Made by a program: the position numbers and the translations under genes
Shown: one piece after another, positions 9,133 to 19,117 of the stretch
Position numbering within the stretch: the stretch's first letter is position 1
How the letters are laid out: each line of letters begins with the position of its first letter
The notes under the pieces: generated by a model
The model's database searches: none
The model's input: the letters and a program-made list of their open reading frames with translations, nothing else
What the model was told of the DNA's origin: nothing
From: CAWCUK01 sp963798775
GTDB taxonomy: Bacteria > Bacteroidota > Ignavibacteria > Ignavibacteriales > Ignavibacteriaceae
Direction: 5' to 3'
DNA: 64,000 bases
Assembly (NCBI GenBank): GCA_963798775.1
Contig: CAWCUK010000001.1
Location: forward strand, 372,001-436,000

Positions 9133-12100
9133 ATGATCAAAAATTCACAGAAGCTTAACAGAAATTCAGAACAAAATGTTACCTATAATTTTCATGCGGC
9201 CGGAACGATACGTAAAAAATATGAGTTTGATGATTCACTTTTTTCCTTGAGCGGTGATATAATTATCGCGAACGCACGGCTTGCCAGAACTTTAACAAAA
9301 AAAATAAATGATGTTAGAATTAAAGATGGAAAAACCGGAAATTTAGTTACGGCCGGACAAATAAACGCTCTTGGGCTTCTCCATGAGATTTTCCATTACT
9401 TAATAAGATTTTATGAAGAAAAAGTTAATCCCGGCGTAATTGATCGAGGAATAAAATTTTTAAATGAACAATTAGGCGCGGACGAATTAAATAAAGTTTT
9501 TCTAAATTATCTAAATGAATTTCCTCCTCTTGAAGTTTATAAAGGGAAAATTTCACCTGAAGATTATTTAATCGGTGTAACCGGAAATAAACCAAATAAA
9601 GAAATTATTTGGGAAGAAATTTTAATACTTCATTTGGAAAATATTAATCCCGCCACAATTCAGTTAGAAGAATTTTATTCCGATAAAAAATTAGCGAGTG
9701 AAACAAAATATAATAATTCCATTTCCGACACTGAAAAATTTTTAGTAACCGAAAAAACCATTGGCGCTGAAAATCTTCCTTTATTTACCTTTCTGAAGCA
9801 GCCTATAATTAAAAGTCCGCATAGTATTGAGGGACAGCTTAAATTTATAGAAGAAAAATGGGGAGTATTTATTTATGATAAATTTATGCAGCGGCTTCTT
9901 AAAGGAGAAGATTTAATAAAAGAAGATTTAAGGCTTTTCCTCCACGGCGGGTTTGAAAAACCTACTCCCCCGGTTCCCCATTTTAAATTTGATGAAGAAT
10001 ATTTTGAAAAGTTAAGACAAAAAATTGCGAAGGGAGAAAAACTTACAGAAGAAGAAAATCAATTTTATTATGCGGAAGTTGAACATTTTACGCAAGACAC
10101 AGACTGGATGCCTCGTGTTGTAATGATTGCTAAAAATGCTTTCGTATGGCTTCATCAGCTTTCAAAAAAATATAATCGCTACATTTCCCGGCTGGATCAA
10201 ATTCCGGATGAAGAACTTAACCAGCTCGCTCGCTGGAATTTTACGGCACTTTGGCTTATAGGAATTTGGGAGCGAAGCAGCGCTTCAAAAAAAATAAAAC
10301 AATATACCGGTAATCCTGAAGCGGCCTCTTCGGCGTATTCATTATACGATTATGTAATTGCTCAAGAATTAGGCGGCAATGAGGCATTCGAAAATTTAAA
10401 AACAAGAGCTTGGCAAAGAGGAATAAGGTTAGCGAGTGATATGGTTCCGAATCATACCGGAATTTATTCAAAATGGGTAACCGAAAAACCGCATTATTTT
10501 ATTCAGACTGATTCCCCGCCCTATCCCGGATATACTTTTAACGGACCGAATCTTTCCGATGATTCCCGTGTTGAAGTACGAATTGAGGATAAATATTATA
10601 ATCGAACGGACGCTGCGGTTGTATTTCAAAGAAAGGATGTGTACACCGGGGATATAAAATATATTTATCACGGGAACGACGGAACACACATGCCATGGAA
10701 CGATACAGCACAGTTAAATTTATTAAATCCTGAAGTTCGTGAGGCTTTAATTCAAAACATAATGCATGTTGCCCGGCAGACGCCCATAATAAGATTTGAT
10801 GCCGCTATGACACTGGCAAAAAAACATTACCAACGTTTATGGTTTCCTCATCCGGGAACCGGCGGCGCAATTCCTTCCCGCTCCGATTATTCAATGACAA
10901 GATCGGAATTTGATTCCGCTATGCCGGTTGAATTCTGGCGTGAGGTTGTAGATAGAATTAATGCGGAACTTCCCGATACCCTTTTGTTAGCCGAAGCCTT
11001 TTGGCTTATGGAAGGATATTTTGTGCGTACTTTGGGAATGCATAGAGTTTACAACAGCGCTTTTATGCATATGCTTATGAAAGAGGAAAACGATAAATAC
11101 AGGGAGTTAATAAAAAATACAATAGAATTTAATCCCGAAATTTTAAAACGTTACGTTAATTTTATGAGCAATCCTGATGAAGAAACTGCGGTTAATCAAT
11201 TCGGTAAAGGCGATAAATATTTCGGAGTAGCTTTATTGATGATTACCTTGCCCGGATTACCTATGTTTGCGCACGGACAAATTGAAGGCTTCTCAGAAAA
11301 ATACGGTATGGAATATAAACAGGCATATTACGAAGAGTTTATTGATGATAATCTTGTAGCGCGGCATGAAACTGAACTTTTCCCGTTGATGCGTAAGCGT
11401 TATCTTTTCAGTCAAGTTCATAATTTTCAGCTTTACGATTTTATTGATGATTTCGGAAACGTAAATCAGAATGTATTTGCCTATTCAAACAGAGCAGGTA
11501 ATGAATCGACCGTAATTATATACAACAATTCTTACTATGAAACCAAAGGAACAATAAACTGGTCAAGCGGAAAAATTGCTTCAGGAAATAATAATTTAGA
11601 ATACAAACGGATTGGTGAGGCAATAAATATAAAACCGGATTATGGATTTTTCTACACATTTCGCGATCATCGTACGGGTTTAGAATATATTGTTCCCGGA
11701 AGAGAACTGCATGATCATGGGATTTTTACCGCGTTAAATGGTTATGAATATAAAGTGTTAATGAATTTTAAAGAAGTTTATGATTATGACGGACAGTATG
11801 AAAAACTAAATAATTTTCTTCACGGTAAAGGTGTTCATTCAATTGAATATGCGTTAAATGAACTTAACTTAGTTCCGGTTCATGAATCACTGGCAAATCT
11901 TTTTAGTAAAGCCACTATAAAAGAGTTTGAAGATTTCGGTTTCGATGTATCTATTCATGAAGAAATTCCGAAAGGAAGAGGAGAAGAATTAGATGTTGCG
12001 TTTCCTGAATTAATAGCTGAAAAACTAAATAATGCTGTTGACGAAGTAAATAAAATAAAACCCATTCCTCTGGATAAGAAGGAAAGCAGTGAAAAAATAA

Positions 12101-12879
12101 AACAAGAAATTTCATCCGTCAGAGAATTTTCCAAAACGTTTCAGTTAAGCAAATCTAAAAAACGAATTCCTAAATGGCTGGATGAATCTGAGCAGCTATT
12201 AACGGTATATGGAAATGATGAAAAACATAATCGTGAAATTTTATTTACCGTTTTAATTCTAAGTGAAATTTTAAATCATGGAATGGAAGCTCATCCTGTC
12301 TATGACAAATTAATGATGGATAAAATTTTATCGGAGGTTTTTGAAGTGTTAGAACATCATCAGTTTCATCCTTTCCAGCAGAACTTATTGATTAGAATAT
12401 TAAGTTCTCACCCGCTTATAAAATTTTGGAAAAACGATTTTGTAAATGAAAAAAAATCGGCATTAAAAACCGGTATAAAAAAAGACGCTGCTGTTATTTT
12501 TGTTAACGATCTTTTCACCGATAAAGATATTAAACAATATCTAAATTATAATGTTTATGAAGGAATTGAATATTACAATAAGGAAAGATTTGACAATCTT
12601 TTAACATGGATTTTTACTTTATCGATTCTTCATAAGGAAGAAGAACAAATACCGAAATTGAAAGCGGCCAAAACAAAAACGGAAACAAATACAAAATCGG
12701 GAGTTAAGAAAGCTTCAGTTGAAAATCAAAATTTAGAAAAACTAAAATCAGTTAAATCTTTTTATGAAAAGATTCTTAATGCTTCAGAACAAGCTGAATA
12801 CAGAGTAAAAAAACTTCTTGATATCCTATCGGATGAAAAAATTCCTAAAAGAGGAAAGAAATCTGTTGAAAAATTATAA
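9133..12879 (+). CDS. Large GH13 family glycosidase (alpha-amylase superfamily)
   Basis: This cytoplasmic protein of 1248 residues has no signal peptide. The GH13 TIM barrel occupies roughly residues 300-800: region I DMVPNH (about 436), region II IRFDAAMTL with the nucleophile Asp (about 555), region III LLLAEAF with the acid/base Glu (about 622), and region IV in the altered form MSNPDEETA (about 679), where the usual His of NHDE is Pro. A 300-residue N-terminal helical domain and a 400-residue C-terminal helical domain flank the barrel and match no module I can name. The family acts on alpha-glucans, probably internal glycogen or maltodextrin here. The neighbouring secreted sugar dehydrogenase 37 bases downstream may share the transcript. 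Confidence 0.88.
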   Translation: MIKNSQKLNRNSEQNVTYNFHAAGTIRKKYEFDDSLFSLSGDIIIANARLARTLTKKINDVRIKDGKTGNLVTAGQINALGLLHEIFHYLIRFYEEKVNPGVIDRGIKFLNEQLGADELNKVFLNYLNEFPPLEVYKGKISPEDYLIGVTGNKPNKEIIWEEILILHLENINPATIQLEEFYSDKKLASETKYNNSISDTEKFLVTEKTIGAENLPLFTFLKQPIIKSPHSIEGQLKFIEEKWGVFIYDKFMQRLLKGEDLIKEDLRLFLHGGFEKPTPPVPHFKFDEEYFEKLRQKIAKGEKLTEEENQFYYAEVEHFTQDTDWMPRVVMIAKNAFVWLHQLSKKYNRYISRLDQIPDEELNQLARWNFTALWLIGIWERSSASKKIKQYTGNPEAASSAYSLYDYVIAQELGGNEAFENLKTRAWQRGIRLASDMVPNHTGIYSKWVTEKPHYFIQTDSPPYPGYTFNGPNLSDDSRVEVRIEDKYYNRTDAAVVFQRKDVYTGDIKYIYHGNDGTHMPWNDTAQLNLLNPEVREALIQNIMHVARQTPIIRFDAAMTLAKKHYQRLWFPHPGTGGAIPSRSDYSMTRSEFDSAMPVEFWREVVDRINAELPDTLLLAEAFWLMEGYFVRTLGMHRVYNSAFMHMLMKEENDKYRELIKNTIEFNPEILKRYVNFMSNPDEETAVNQFGKGDKYFGVALLMITLPGLPMFAHGQIEGFSEKYGMEYKQAYYEEFIDDNLVARHETELFPLMRKRYLFSQVHNFQLYDFIDDFGNVNQNVFAYSNRAGNESTVIIYNNSYYETKGTINWSSGKIASGNNNLEYKRIGEAINIKPDYGFFYTFRDHRTGLEYIVPGRELHDHGIFTALNGYEYKVLMNFKEVYDYDGQYEKLNNFLHGKGVHSIEYALNELNLVPVHESLANLFSKATIKEFEDFGFDVSIHEEIPKGRGEELDVAFPELIAEKLNNAVDEVNKIKPIPLDKKESSEKIKQEISSVREFSKTFQLSKSKKRIPKWLDESEQLLTVYGNDEKHNREILFTVLILSEILNHGMEAHPVYDKLMMDKILSEVFEVLEHHQFHPFQQNLLIRILSSHPLIKFWKNDFVNEKKSALKTGIKKDAAVIFVNDLFTDKDIKQYLNYNVYEGIEYYNKERFDNLLTWIFTLSILHKEEEQIPKLKAAKTKTETNTKSGVKKASVENQNLEKLKSVKSFYEKILNASEQAEYRVKKLLDILSDEKIPKRGKKSVEKL

Positions 12880-12915
12880 AATGAGACGCAGTTAAATATA
12901 AAGATGAGGTGAGTT

Positions 12916-14367
12916 ATGAGGAAGTTAGGATTCTGCTTATTCATAATTTATTCACTTCTTACTAATTTTACTTTTGCTCAATTTGAATTAGAAGAAGCAT
13001 TCTTCGTTTTGTCATTTAATTCACCGGTAGGAATTTATTCGGCCGGTGACGGTACAAATCGCTTATTCGTTGTTGAACAAGCAGGACGTATAATAGTTTT
13101 TAAAAATGATTCCACAGTCTCCGATCAAAATACTTTTTTAGATATAAAAGAAAGAGTTTCCAGCGGCGGCGAAATGGGATTATTAGGTTTAGCGTTTCAT
13201 CCCGATTTTAAAAACAACGGCTACTTTTATATAGATTATACAACCTCTAATCCAAGGAGAACGATAATCTCCAGATTTCATGTTAATCAAAATTCAAACT
13301 CCGCTGATCCTAACAGCGAATTAATTTTAATCTCACAAGAACAGCCCTATTCAAATCATAATGGAGGACAAACTTCTTTCGGGCCGGATGGTTATTTATA
13401 TATTGGATTCGGAGACGGAGGTGCAGGCGGAGATCCGGAAAATCGCGCGCAAAATTTAGGAACTATTCTAGGTAAAATAATTAGAATAGATGTTGATAAT
13501 ACTCAAGGAGATTTAAATTACGCAATCCCCGATGATAATCCTTTTAAAGGAAACGGACAAGGAAACAGAGAAGAAATTTTTGCCTATGGTTTAAGAAATC
13601 CATGGCGGTTTAGTTTTGATCCGGAAACTAAGCGACTTTGGTGCGGAGATGTTGGGCAGGATAAATGGGAAGAAATTGATATTATTGAAAAAGGGAGAAA
13701 TTACGGTTGGAGAATTACAGAAGGATTTCACTGTTATAATCCTTCATCCGGCTGCGATACAAGCGGAATAACAATGCCCGTTCATGAATTTGGGCATAAT
13801 AGTAACGGCGGATATTCTATTACCGGAGGTTTTGTATATCGTGGCTCTAATGTTCCGGAATTAAACGGTAAATATGTTTACGGAGATTATGTTTCAAAGA
13901 AAATTTGGGCTCTTGAGTATGACGGCCAAAAAGAAATCGCAAACAATTTATTAACTACGGCACCGGGAGGAATTTCCTCATTTGGTGTTGATGATAAAAA
14001 CGAACTTTATGTTTGCGCTTTTGACGGAAAGATTTATAGATTTAAACCAACTTCACCGACAGGATTAATAGAAAAATTTGATAATAAAGATTTTTATCTA
14101 AAACAGAACTATCCAAATCCGTTCAATCCTATAACCAATTTTATTTATAACCTACCGGAAGAAAGTCAAGTTGAAATAGATATAATTGATACTGAAGGAA
14201 AAATTGTTGAAAGACTTTTAAATAGTGTAAAAGCAACCGGCAATTACAGTTTAAAATGGGATGGAAAAAATTTTGCGTCGGGAATTTATTTTATAAGAAT
14301 GAATGCTGCCTCCCAAGTAAGCGAGAGACGATTTACGAAGGCTATGAAAATAGTTCTCTTAAAATAA
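12916..14367 (+). CDS. Secreted PQQ-dependent glucose/sorbosone-type sugar dehydrogenase with T9SS sorting domain
   Basis: The protein has 483 residues. A signal peptide ends around TNFTFAQ (residue 21). Residues 25-380 form a soluble six-bladed beta-propeller of the GSDH/aldose sugar dehydrogenase family (NHNGGQTSFGPDGYLY, GLRNPWRFSFDP, CGDVGQDKWEEID). These bind PQQ and Ca2+ in characterised relatives and oxidise aldose sugars. The last 90 residues are a T9SS sorting module (NYPNPFNP, ASGIYFIRM). The enzyme should therefore be exported and cell-surface attached or released. The start is ATG at 12916 with GAGGTGAG upstream. Whether PQQ is made by the cell cannot be told from this window. Confidence 0.88.
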   Translation: MRKLGFCLFIIYSLLTNFTFAQFELEEAFFVLSFNSPVGIYSAGDGTNRLFVVEQAGRIIVFKNDSTVSDQNTFLDIKERVSSGGEMGLLGLAFHPDFKNNGYFYIDYTTSNPRRTIISRFHVNQNSNSADPNSELILISQEQPYSNHNGGQTSFGPDGYLYIGFGDGGAGGDPENRAQNLGTILGKIIRIDVDNTQGDLNYAIPDDNPFKGNGQGNREEIFAYGLRNPWRFSFDPETKRLWCGDVGQDKWEEIDIIEKGRNYGWRITEGFHCYNPSSGCDTSGITMPVHEFGHNSNGGYSITGGFVYRGSNVPELNGKYVYGDYVSKKIWALEYDGQKEIANNLLTTAPGGISSFGVDDKNELYVCAFDGKIYRFKPTSPTGLIEKFDNKDFYLKQNYPNPFNPITNFIYNLPEESQVEIDIIDTEGKIVERLLNSVKATGNYSLKWDGKNFASGIYFIRMNAASQVSERRFTKAMKIVLLK

Positions 14368-14381
14368 AATTACACATTTTG

Positions 14382-14591
14382 TTATGCTTTAAGTACAAAA
14401 TTAGGTTTTATAAAATCTTGAAATTGAAGAGTAATTTTACCGGTATCATTTTTAAGCGCTTTTCTATTATCCCATCTTTGCTGGGCGTTAAACCGAAGGA
14501 TTATAAAAACGGTTACGGCTATTGCGACTAAAATACCTAAAACTAAAAGCCAATGCGAGCGTTTTTCATCTACTTTAATAATCTTTGACAT
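14382..14591 (-). CDS. Small single-pass membrane protein of unknown function
   Basis: The start is set at ATG 14591 by AAGGAG 7 bases upstream, giving 69 residues. Charged residues precede one transmembrane helix at about 14-34 (WLLVLGILVAIAVTVFIIL), followed by an arginine-rich cytoplasmic or periplasmic tail. I do not recognise the family. It is convergent with the sugar dehydrogenase and lies 80 bases after the FAD protein, with which it could be co-transcribed. Confidence 0.6.
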   Translation of the reverse strand: MSKIIKVDEKRSHWLLVLGILVAIAVTVFIILRFNAQQRWDNRKALKNDTGKITLQFQDFIKPNFVLKA

Positions 14592-14671
14592 TAAATTTCT
14601 CCTTAATTTCAAAAACTATTATTTATATAAAACTAATTCATTTTTATTTAAATGATAATTCTCACAAACCA

Positions 14672-16225
14672 TTATGAAATGTAATTAAGCGCAGCATCGG
14701 CGCAATTTTCTCCGTCTATCGCGGCAGAAACAATACCGCCCGCAAAACCCGCTCCTTCACCCGCCGGAAATAAACCGTTAATTGTTGGATGCATAAAACT
14801 TAATTTATCTCTTGGAATTCTAATCGGAGAACTTGTTCTGCTTTCCGCAGCCACCAATTGCGCTTCTTCTGTATAATAACCTCTCATTTTTTTATTAAAA
14901 ATTTGAAGCGCATTTTTTAGTCCTTCCACAATAAAATTCGGTAAAATCTCATGCAGAGGCGCAGAGGTTAGTCCCGGAATGTATGAAGTCTGCGGCAAAT
15001 TTCGGGATATTTTATTATTCACAAAATCCGTTACTCTTTGAGCCGGAGCTTTTTGAGTTTTATTGGCAAGTTCATAAGAAAGTTTTTCAACTTCCTGCTG
15101 CAGTCTTAAACCCGAAAAAGGAGATTCTGAATTATATTTTTTCCAATCATTTTCATTAACCGAAACCACGAAACCGGAATTTGCGAAAGGAGAATCACGG
15201 CGGGAAAGAGACATTCCATTAACAACAATTTCACCAGGCGCGGTGGCAGAAGGGACAATAATTCCTCCGGGACACATGCAAAATGAATAAATTCCTCTTT
15301 CATCAATATTGCATGCTAAACTATAACTTGCGGCCGGAAGATTTTCATGTTTTAACTTCGTATGATATTGTATTTCATTAATTAAGGCTTGCGGATGTTC
15401 AATTCTAACTCCCATAGCAAATGATTTCGGTTCAATAAAAATATTTTTTTTGTGCAGTAGAAAATAAATATCCCTCGCCGAATGTCCGGCAGCCAATATT
15501 ACTGAGTCACCTATAAATTCATTCTGCTCATTAACCACTACACCTTTAATTTTATTATCCTCAACAATAAAATCTGTAACACGGGAATCAAAATGAATTT
15601 CTCCGCCGTATTTTAATACAGTTTCTCTTATAGCTTGTACAACTCTTGGTAATTTATTCGAACCGATATGCGGATGCGCATCAATTAAAATATCTTTATG
15701 CGCGCCATGTTGAACTAGAACTCTTAAAATTTTATTTACATCTCCTCGTTTTGTAGATCGAGTATAAAGTTTACCGTCACTGTATGTTCCCGCGCCTCCT
15801 TCGCCAAAACAATAATTTGAATCAGGGTTAACAATATTATCTTGCTGAATCGCTTTTAAATCTCTCCGACGGGATTGAACATCTTTCCCACGTTCAATAA
15901 CAACCGGTTTAATTCCTATTTCCAGAAGCCGGAGAGCGGCAAACATTCCTGCCGGGCCGAATCCTACAATAATAACTTTCTTAATCCCCTTTACATTCTG
16001 ATAAATAATTTTTTCATCAGTTTTCTGCGGCTGTTCATTAACATAAACTGTTGATAAAATTCTAAAAACCGGTTGTTTTTTTCGGGCATCAATAGATCGT
16101 CTTAAAGGAACAACTGCTTTTAATTCGGCAACATTAACTTTAAGTTTTTCTGCCGCTTTACCGTATAAATAATTTTTATCATGAAGAAATTCGGGGGGCA
16201 GAACTATTTCAATTTGTTTTATCAT
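14672..16225 (-). CDS. FAD-dependent dehydrogenase of the COG2509 type
   Basis: The 517 residues start MIKQIEIVLPPEF. A 75-residue N-terminal domain precedes the dinucleotide-binding motif VGFGPAGMFAALRLL (about residues 87-101). Further conserved points are CFGEGGAGTYSDGKL, RVVQAIRETV, the second FAD motif LAAGHSARD, CMCPGG and the C-terminal LFPAGEGAGFAGGIVSAAIDG. This family of large predicted flavoproteins is widespread, but its substrate is unknown. The gene lies 62 bases after the short-chain dehydrogenase on the same strand, so a shared transcript is likely. It is intact. Confidence 0.85.
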   Translation of the reverse strand: MIKQIEIVLPPEFLHDKNYLYGKAAEKLKVNVAELKAVVPLRRSIDARKKQPVFRILSTVYVNEQPQKTDEKIIYQNVKGIKKVIIVGFGPAGMFAALRLLEIGIKPVVIERGKDVQSRRRDLKAIQQDNIVNPDSNYCFGEGGAGTYSDGKLYTRSTKRGDVNKILRVLVQHGAHKDILIDAHPHIGSNKLPRVVQAIRETVLKYGGEIHFDSRVTDFIVEDNKIKGVVVNEQNEFIGDSVILAAGHSARDIYFLLHKKNIFIEPKSFAMGVRIEHPQALINEIQYHTKLKHENLPAASYSLACNIDERGIYSFCMCPGGIIVPSATAPGEIVVNGMSLSRRDSPFANSGFVVSVNENDWKKYNSESPFSGLRLQQEVEKLSYELANKTQKAPAQRVTDFVNNKISRNLPQTSYIPGLTSAPLHEILPNFIVEGLKNALQIFNKKMRGYYTEEAQLVAAESRTSSPIRIPRDKLSFMHPTINGLFPAGEGAGFAGGIVSAAIDGENCADAALNYIS

Positions 16226-16287
16226 TTTTTTATTGTCCCCTACTTATGAGGAAAAATATTAATTGAGTAGAAACAGCAAATAAAAAT

Positions 16288-17077
16288 TTAGATACTTTTT
16301 ATCCAGCCGCCGTCAACTTGGATAGTATTGCCGGTAATATAACTTGCTTGATTTAGAGGCTAAAAATAAAACAGTATCCGCAATTTCTTCAGGACGGCCG
16401 AGTCTATCCATGGGAATTTCTTTTGCCATTTCCGCTAAAACTTCTTCATGCGATTTTCCGCTTTGTTTGCCTTTATTGACAGCAAGTTCATAAAGACGAT
16501 TTGTTAAAGTATAACCGGGCGCAACATTATTAACGGTAACATTATATTTTGCAACTTCGTTACTTAAAGATTTAGCAAAACCAACAACCGCGGATCTAAT
16601 AGAATTGGAAAGCATTAAATTTGTAATAGGCTGTTTAACAGAAACAGACGTAATATTTATAATGCGTCCCCACTCTTTTACTATCATATCTGGGATAACA
16701 AGATTAGTAAATCTTACAGCGCTAAGCAGAACTTGATCAATTGCATTTTGCCAATCTTCTTCATCAAGTTCACGAAATTGACCCGGTGCCGGTCCGCCGC
16801 AATTATTTACTAAAATATCAATCTGACCAAGTTGCTTTTAAAACTGCCTGATAAGTACTTTCAATATCTTTCTGTTTATTAAATCGCAGACACACCAGAC
16901 TGAATCAACACCGTATTTTCTTTTTATATCTTCGGAAGCATTTAGAAGATCTTCTTTTGTACGGGCACAAATTGCGATTTGGCATCCTTCAGATGCAAAT
17001 GCTTCGGCAATAGCTTTACCGATTCCTTTACTTGAAGCAGTAATAAGAGCTGTTTTTCCCTTTAAACCTAAATCCAT
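16288..17077 (-). CDS. Short-chain dehydrogenase/reductase (SDR), atypical active site, three frameshifts
   Basis: Joined, the pieces give about 262 residues: ITASSKGIGKAIA (cofactor motif, residues 12-24), VNNCGGP, INITSVSV, VTVNNVAPGYT and a C-terminal ASYITGNTIQVDGGW. The frame breaks are a missing A near 16876-16882, an extra T near 16826-16833 and an extra A near 16351-16354. The tail after the last one restores the usual SDR ending and moves the stop to 16288. Where classical SDRs have YxxxK, this protein reads LSNSIRSAVVGFAKS, so both the Tyr and the Lys are replaced. A subfamily of SDRs shares this feature, so it is probably not an error. The substrate is unknown. Confidence 0.8.
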
Positions 17078-17153
17078 CTCCTACCTCTAAATGATTAAAT
17101 TATTAGCTAAATCATAAAAATATTTATTTAATAAAATAACAAATGAAATTCAA

Positions 17154-17747
17154 TCATTTAATAGAAGCAAAAATATTGATAACTCCAACCCGAATCATCA
17201 TAACTGCAATTGCGGCTAAAAATAGCGACGCAATTTTAGCGAACGCTTTAGAACCTCCGTCGCCTATCAGCTTAATTAAATATTTAGCATTAGCAAGTAC
17301 AAGTCCTACCAAAATAAAATTTAATACAAGCGAAACAATAGTAGGAATATATCCAAAATTATCAACTAGAATAATAATTGTAGTAAGGGCTGCAGGCCCC
17401 ATAATTAAGGGAATTCCAAGCGGAACAACACCAATATCGGCCCCGGGATTTCTTCTGCTTTCCTGAGATGAAGACATAATATCGTTAATAGAAAGAATAA
17501 GAAGAATAATACCGCCGGCAATGCGGAAATCATCAATCGTAATTCCAAGAAAATTAAGTACAAGTTTTCCGCCAATTAGAAATAAATTGGCGACAATAAA
17601 CGCAGTTAAAATTGCTTCAAAAATTAATTTCTTACGCTGATAATTTGAAATTCCATGGGTATAACCTAAAAAAATCGGTGCTGTACCGATAATATCGATA
17701 GCCACAAAAAGCGGAATAAAAGAAAGCAGAAAAACTTCTAAAGTCAT
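17154..17747 (-). CDS. MarC family integral membrane protein
   Basis: The start is set at ATG 17747 (MTLEVFLLSFIPLFVAID), because the terminator of the upstream acetate kinase gene occupies 17751-17796. This gives 197 residues. Six hydrophobic helices, with the family signature IGTAPIFLGYT near the N-terminus and PLGIPLIMGPAALTT in the middle, match the MarC/UPF0056 family. MarC was once linked to antibiotic resistance, but its transport substrate is not established. It sits in the inner membrane. Confidence 0.88.
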   Translation of the reverse strand: MTLEVFLLSFIPLFVAIDIIGTAPIFLGYTHGISNYQRKKLIFEAILTAFIVANLFLIGGKLVLNFLGITIDDFRIAGGIILLILSINDIMSSSQESRRNPGADIGVVPLGIPLIMGPAALTTIIILVDNFGYIPTIVSLVLNFILVGLVLANAKYLIKLIGDGGSKAFAKIASLFLAAIAVMMIRVGVINIFASIK

Positions 17748-17750
17748 ATA

Positions 17751-17796
17751 AAATAAAAAGCCCCGAAAATTAAAAATTTTAATTAATTTACGGGGC
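17751..17796 (-). terminator. Rho-independent terminator after ackA
   Basis: GCCCCG and CGGGGC (17760-17765 and 17791-17796) pair across an AT-rich loop that can itself pair. On the minus strand the stem is followed by TTTTTATTTT. It separates ackA from marC. Confidence 0.8.
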
Positions 17797-17832
17797 AAAT
17801 ATAACTAAAAAAAGAATAAAGCCGATTGATAT

Positions 17833-19048
17833 TTATTCTTCTACATTGCTGCTAACCATTTGTTCAACAATTGCCGCTGTATCAAGAGCAATTACCATTT
17901 CTTCATTAGTCGGAATTCTTAGAACTTTTACTCTTGAAGAATCCGTAGAAATAATTTCTTCTTTATTTTTATTTTTTTCTGGGTCAATTTCAATTCCAAG
18001 AAAAGCAAGATCTTTACAAACTTCATCTCTAACTTCGGGAGAATTTTCACCGATTCCGCCGGTAAAAATAAAGGCATCTAAACCTCCCATTGCCGCGGCA
18101 TAAGCACCCAGATATTTTCTTACGCGATAACAAAATATTTCAAACGCGTATTTCGCACGTTTATGTTCCCTCTTTTATGGCGGCAATAATTTCACGCATA
18201 TCACTACTTTCTCCGCTTATACCGATAAGTCCGCTGTGTTTATTAAGAAGAGTGGCCGCTTCACTAAGTGATAAACCTTCTTTTCCCATAATATAAAGGA
18301 CAAGAGCAGGATCAATATCACCGCTTCTTGTGCCCATTAATAAACCTTCTAGGGGAGTAAAACCCATTGTAGTATCGATAGATTGCCCGTTTTAAATAGC
18401 GGCCATACTGCAGCCGTTTCCGAGGTGAGCCGTAACAATTTTCAATTCATCGATATTTTTACCGAGAATTTCCGCAGCTTTATTAGAAACCCAAAGATGG
18501 GAAGTTCCGTGAAAACCGTATCTTCTGATTTTATATTTTTTATACAATTCATAAGGAATTCCGTAAAGATATGCTTTAGGAGGCATTTTAACATGAAAAG
18601 CAGTATCAAAAACCGCGCATTGCGGAGTTTCTGCATTGCGCTTTTTACCGCTTGAATACCTTTTATATTAGGCGGATTATGAAGCGGAGCAAGTTCAATA
18701 TTATCCTGTAAAACTTTCATAACTTCATCCGTTATAAAAACCGAATCGGAAAAAGTTTCGCCGCCATGAACTACACTATGACCGACCGCGTCAATATCTT
18801 CTTTATCATCAATTACACCATGATTTTTACTTAACATAACACCAAGAACATATTCAATCGCAATTGAATGATCTAATATTTCACCGACAATTTTTATTTC
18901 ATCGCCATCAAATCGTGTATGAGATAAGACAGCGCTGCTCATTCCTATTCTTTCCACTACGCCTTTGGCAAGCAGCTTGTTTTTCAACTGTATCAATAAA
19001 TTGATATTTAATTGAAGAACTTCCGCAATTTAGTACAAGAACTTTCAT
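17833..19048 (-). CDS. ackA: Acetate kinase, interrupted by four frameshifts
   Basis: The enzyme interconverts acetyl phosphate plus ADP and acetate plus ATP. The start is ATG 19048 (MKVLVLNCGSSSIKYQF). Joining the frames gives about 400 residues with every family motif: NCGSSSIK, GHSVVHGGE, FDTAFH, YGFHGTSH, HLGNGCSM, TPLEGLLMGTRSGDIDP and FTGGIGENS. The frame breaks are an extra base near 18979-18985, a missing G near 18631-18636, an extra T near 18391-18398 and an extra base near 18163-18168. No phosphotransacetylase gene is adjacent. The upstream neighbour is a 3-hydroxyacyl-CoA dehydrogenase, and the two may belong to one fermentative or acyl-CoA unit. The motif conservation says the gene is functional. 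Confidence 0.88.
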
Positions 19049-19117
19049 TTTTTAAACCTTTATTTTAAATATTTTATATTGTTTTCACTGAAATTAATCT
19101 TAGCAGTAATTAATAAA

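Noticed and set aside
15106..15306. Minus-strand frame inside the FAD protein gene
   Set aside because: It is an overlapping alternate frame of an intact 517-residue gene and has no homology.
17760..17796. Extended N-terminus of MarC starting at 17798
   Set aside because: That stretch forms a GC-stem terminator with a T run for ackA, and the MarC family starts at the ATG at 17747.
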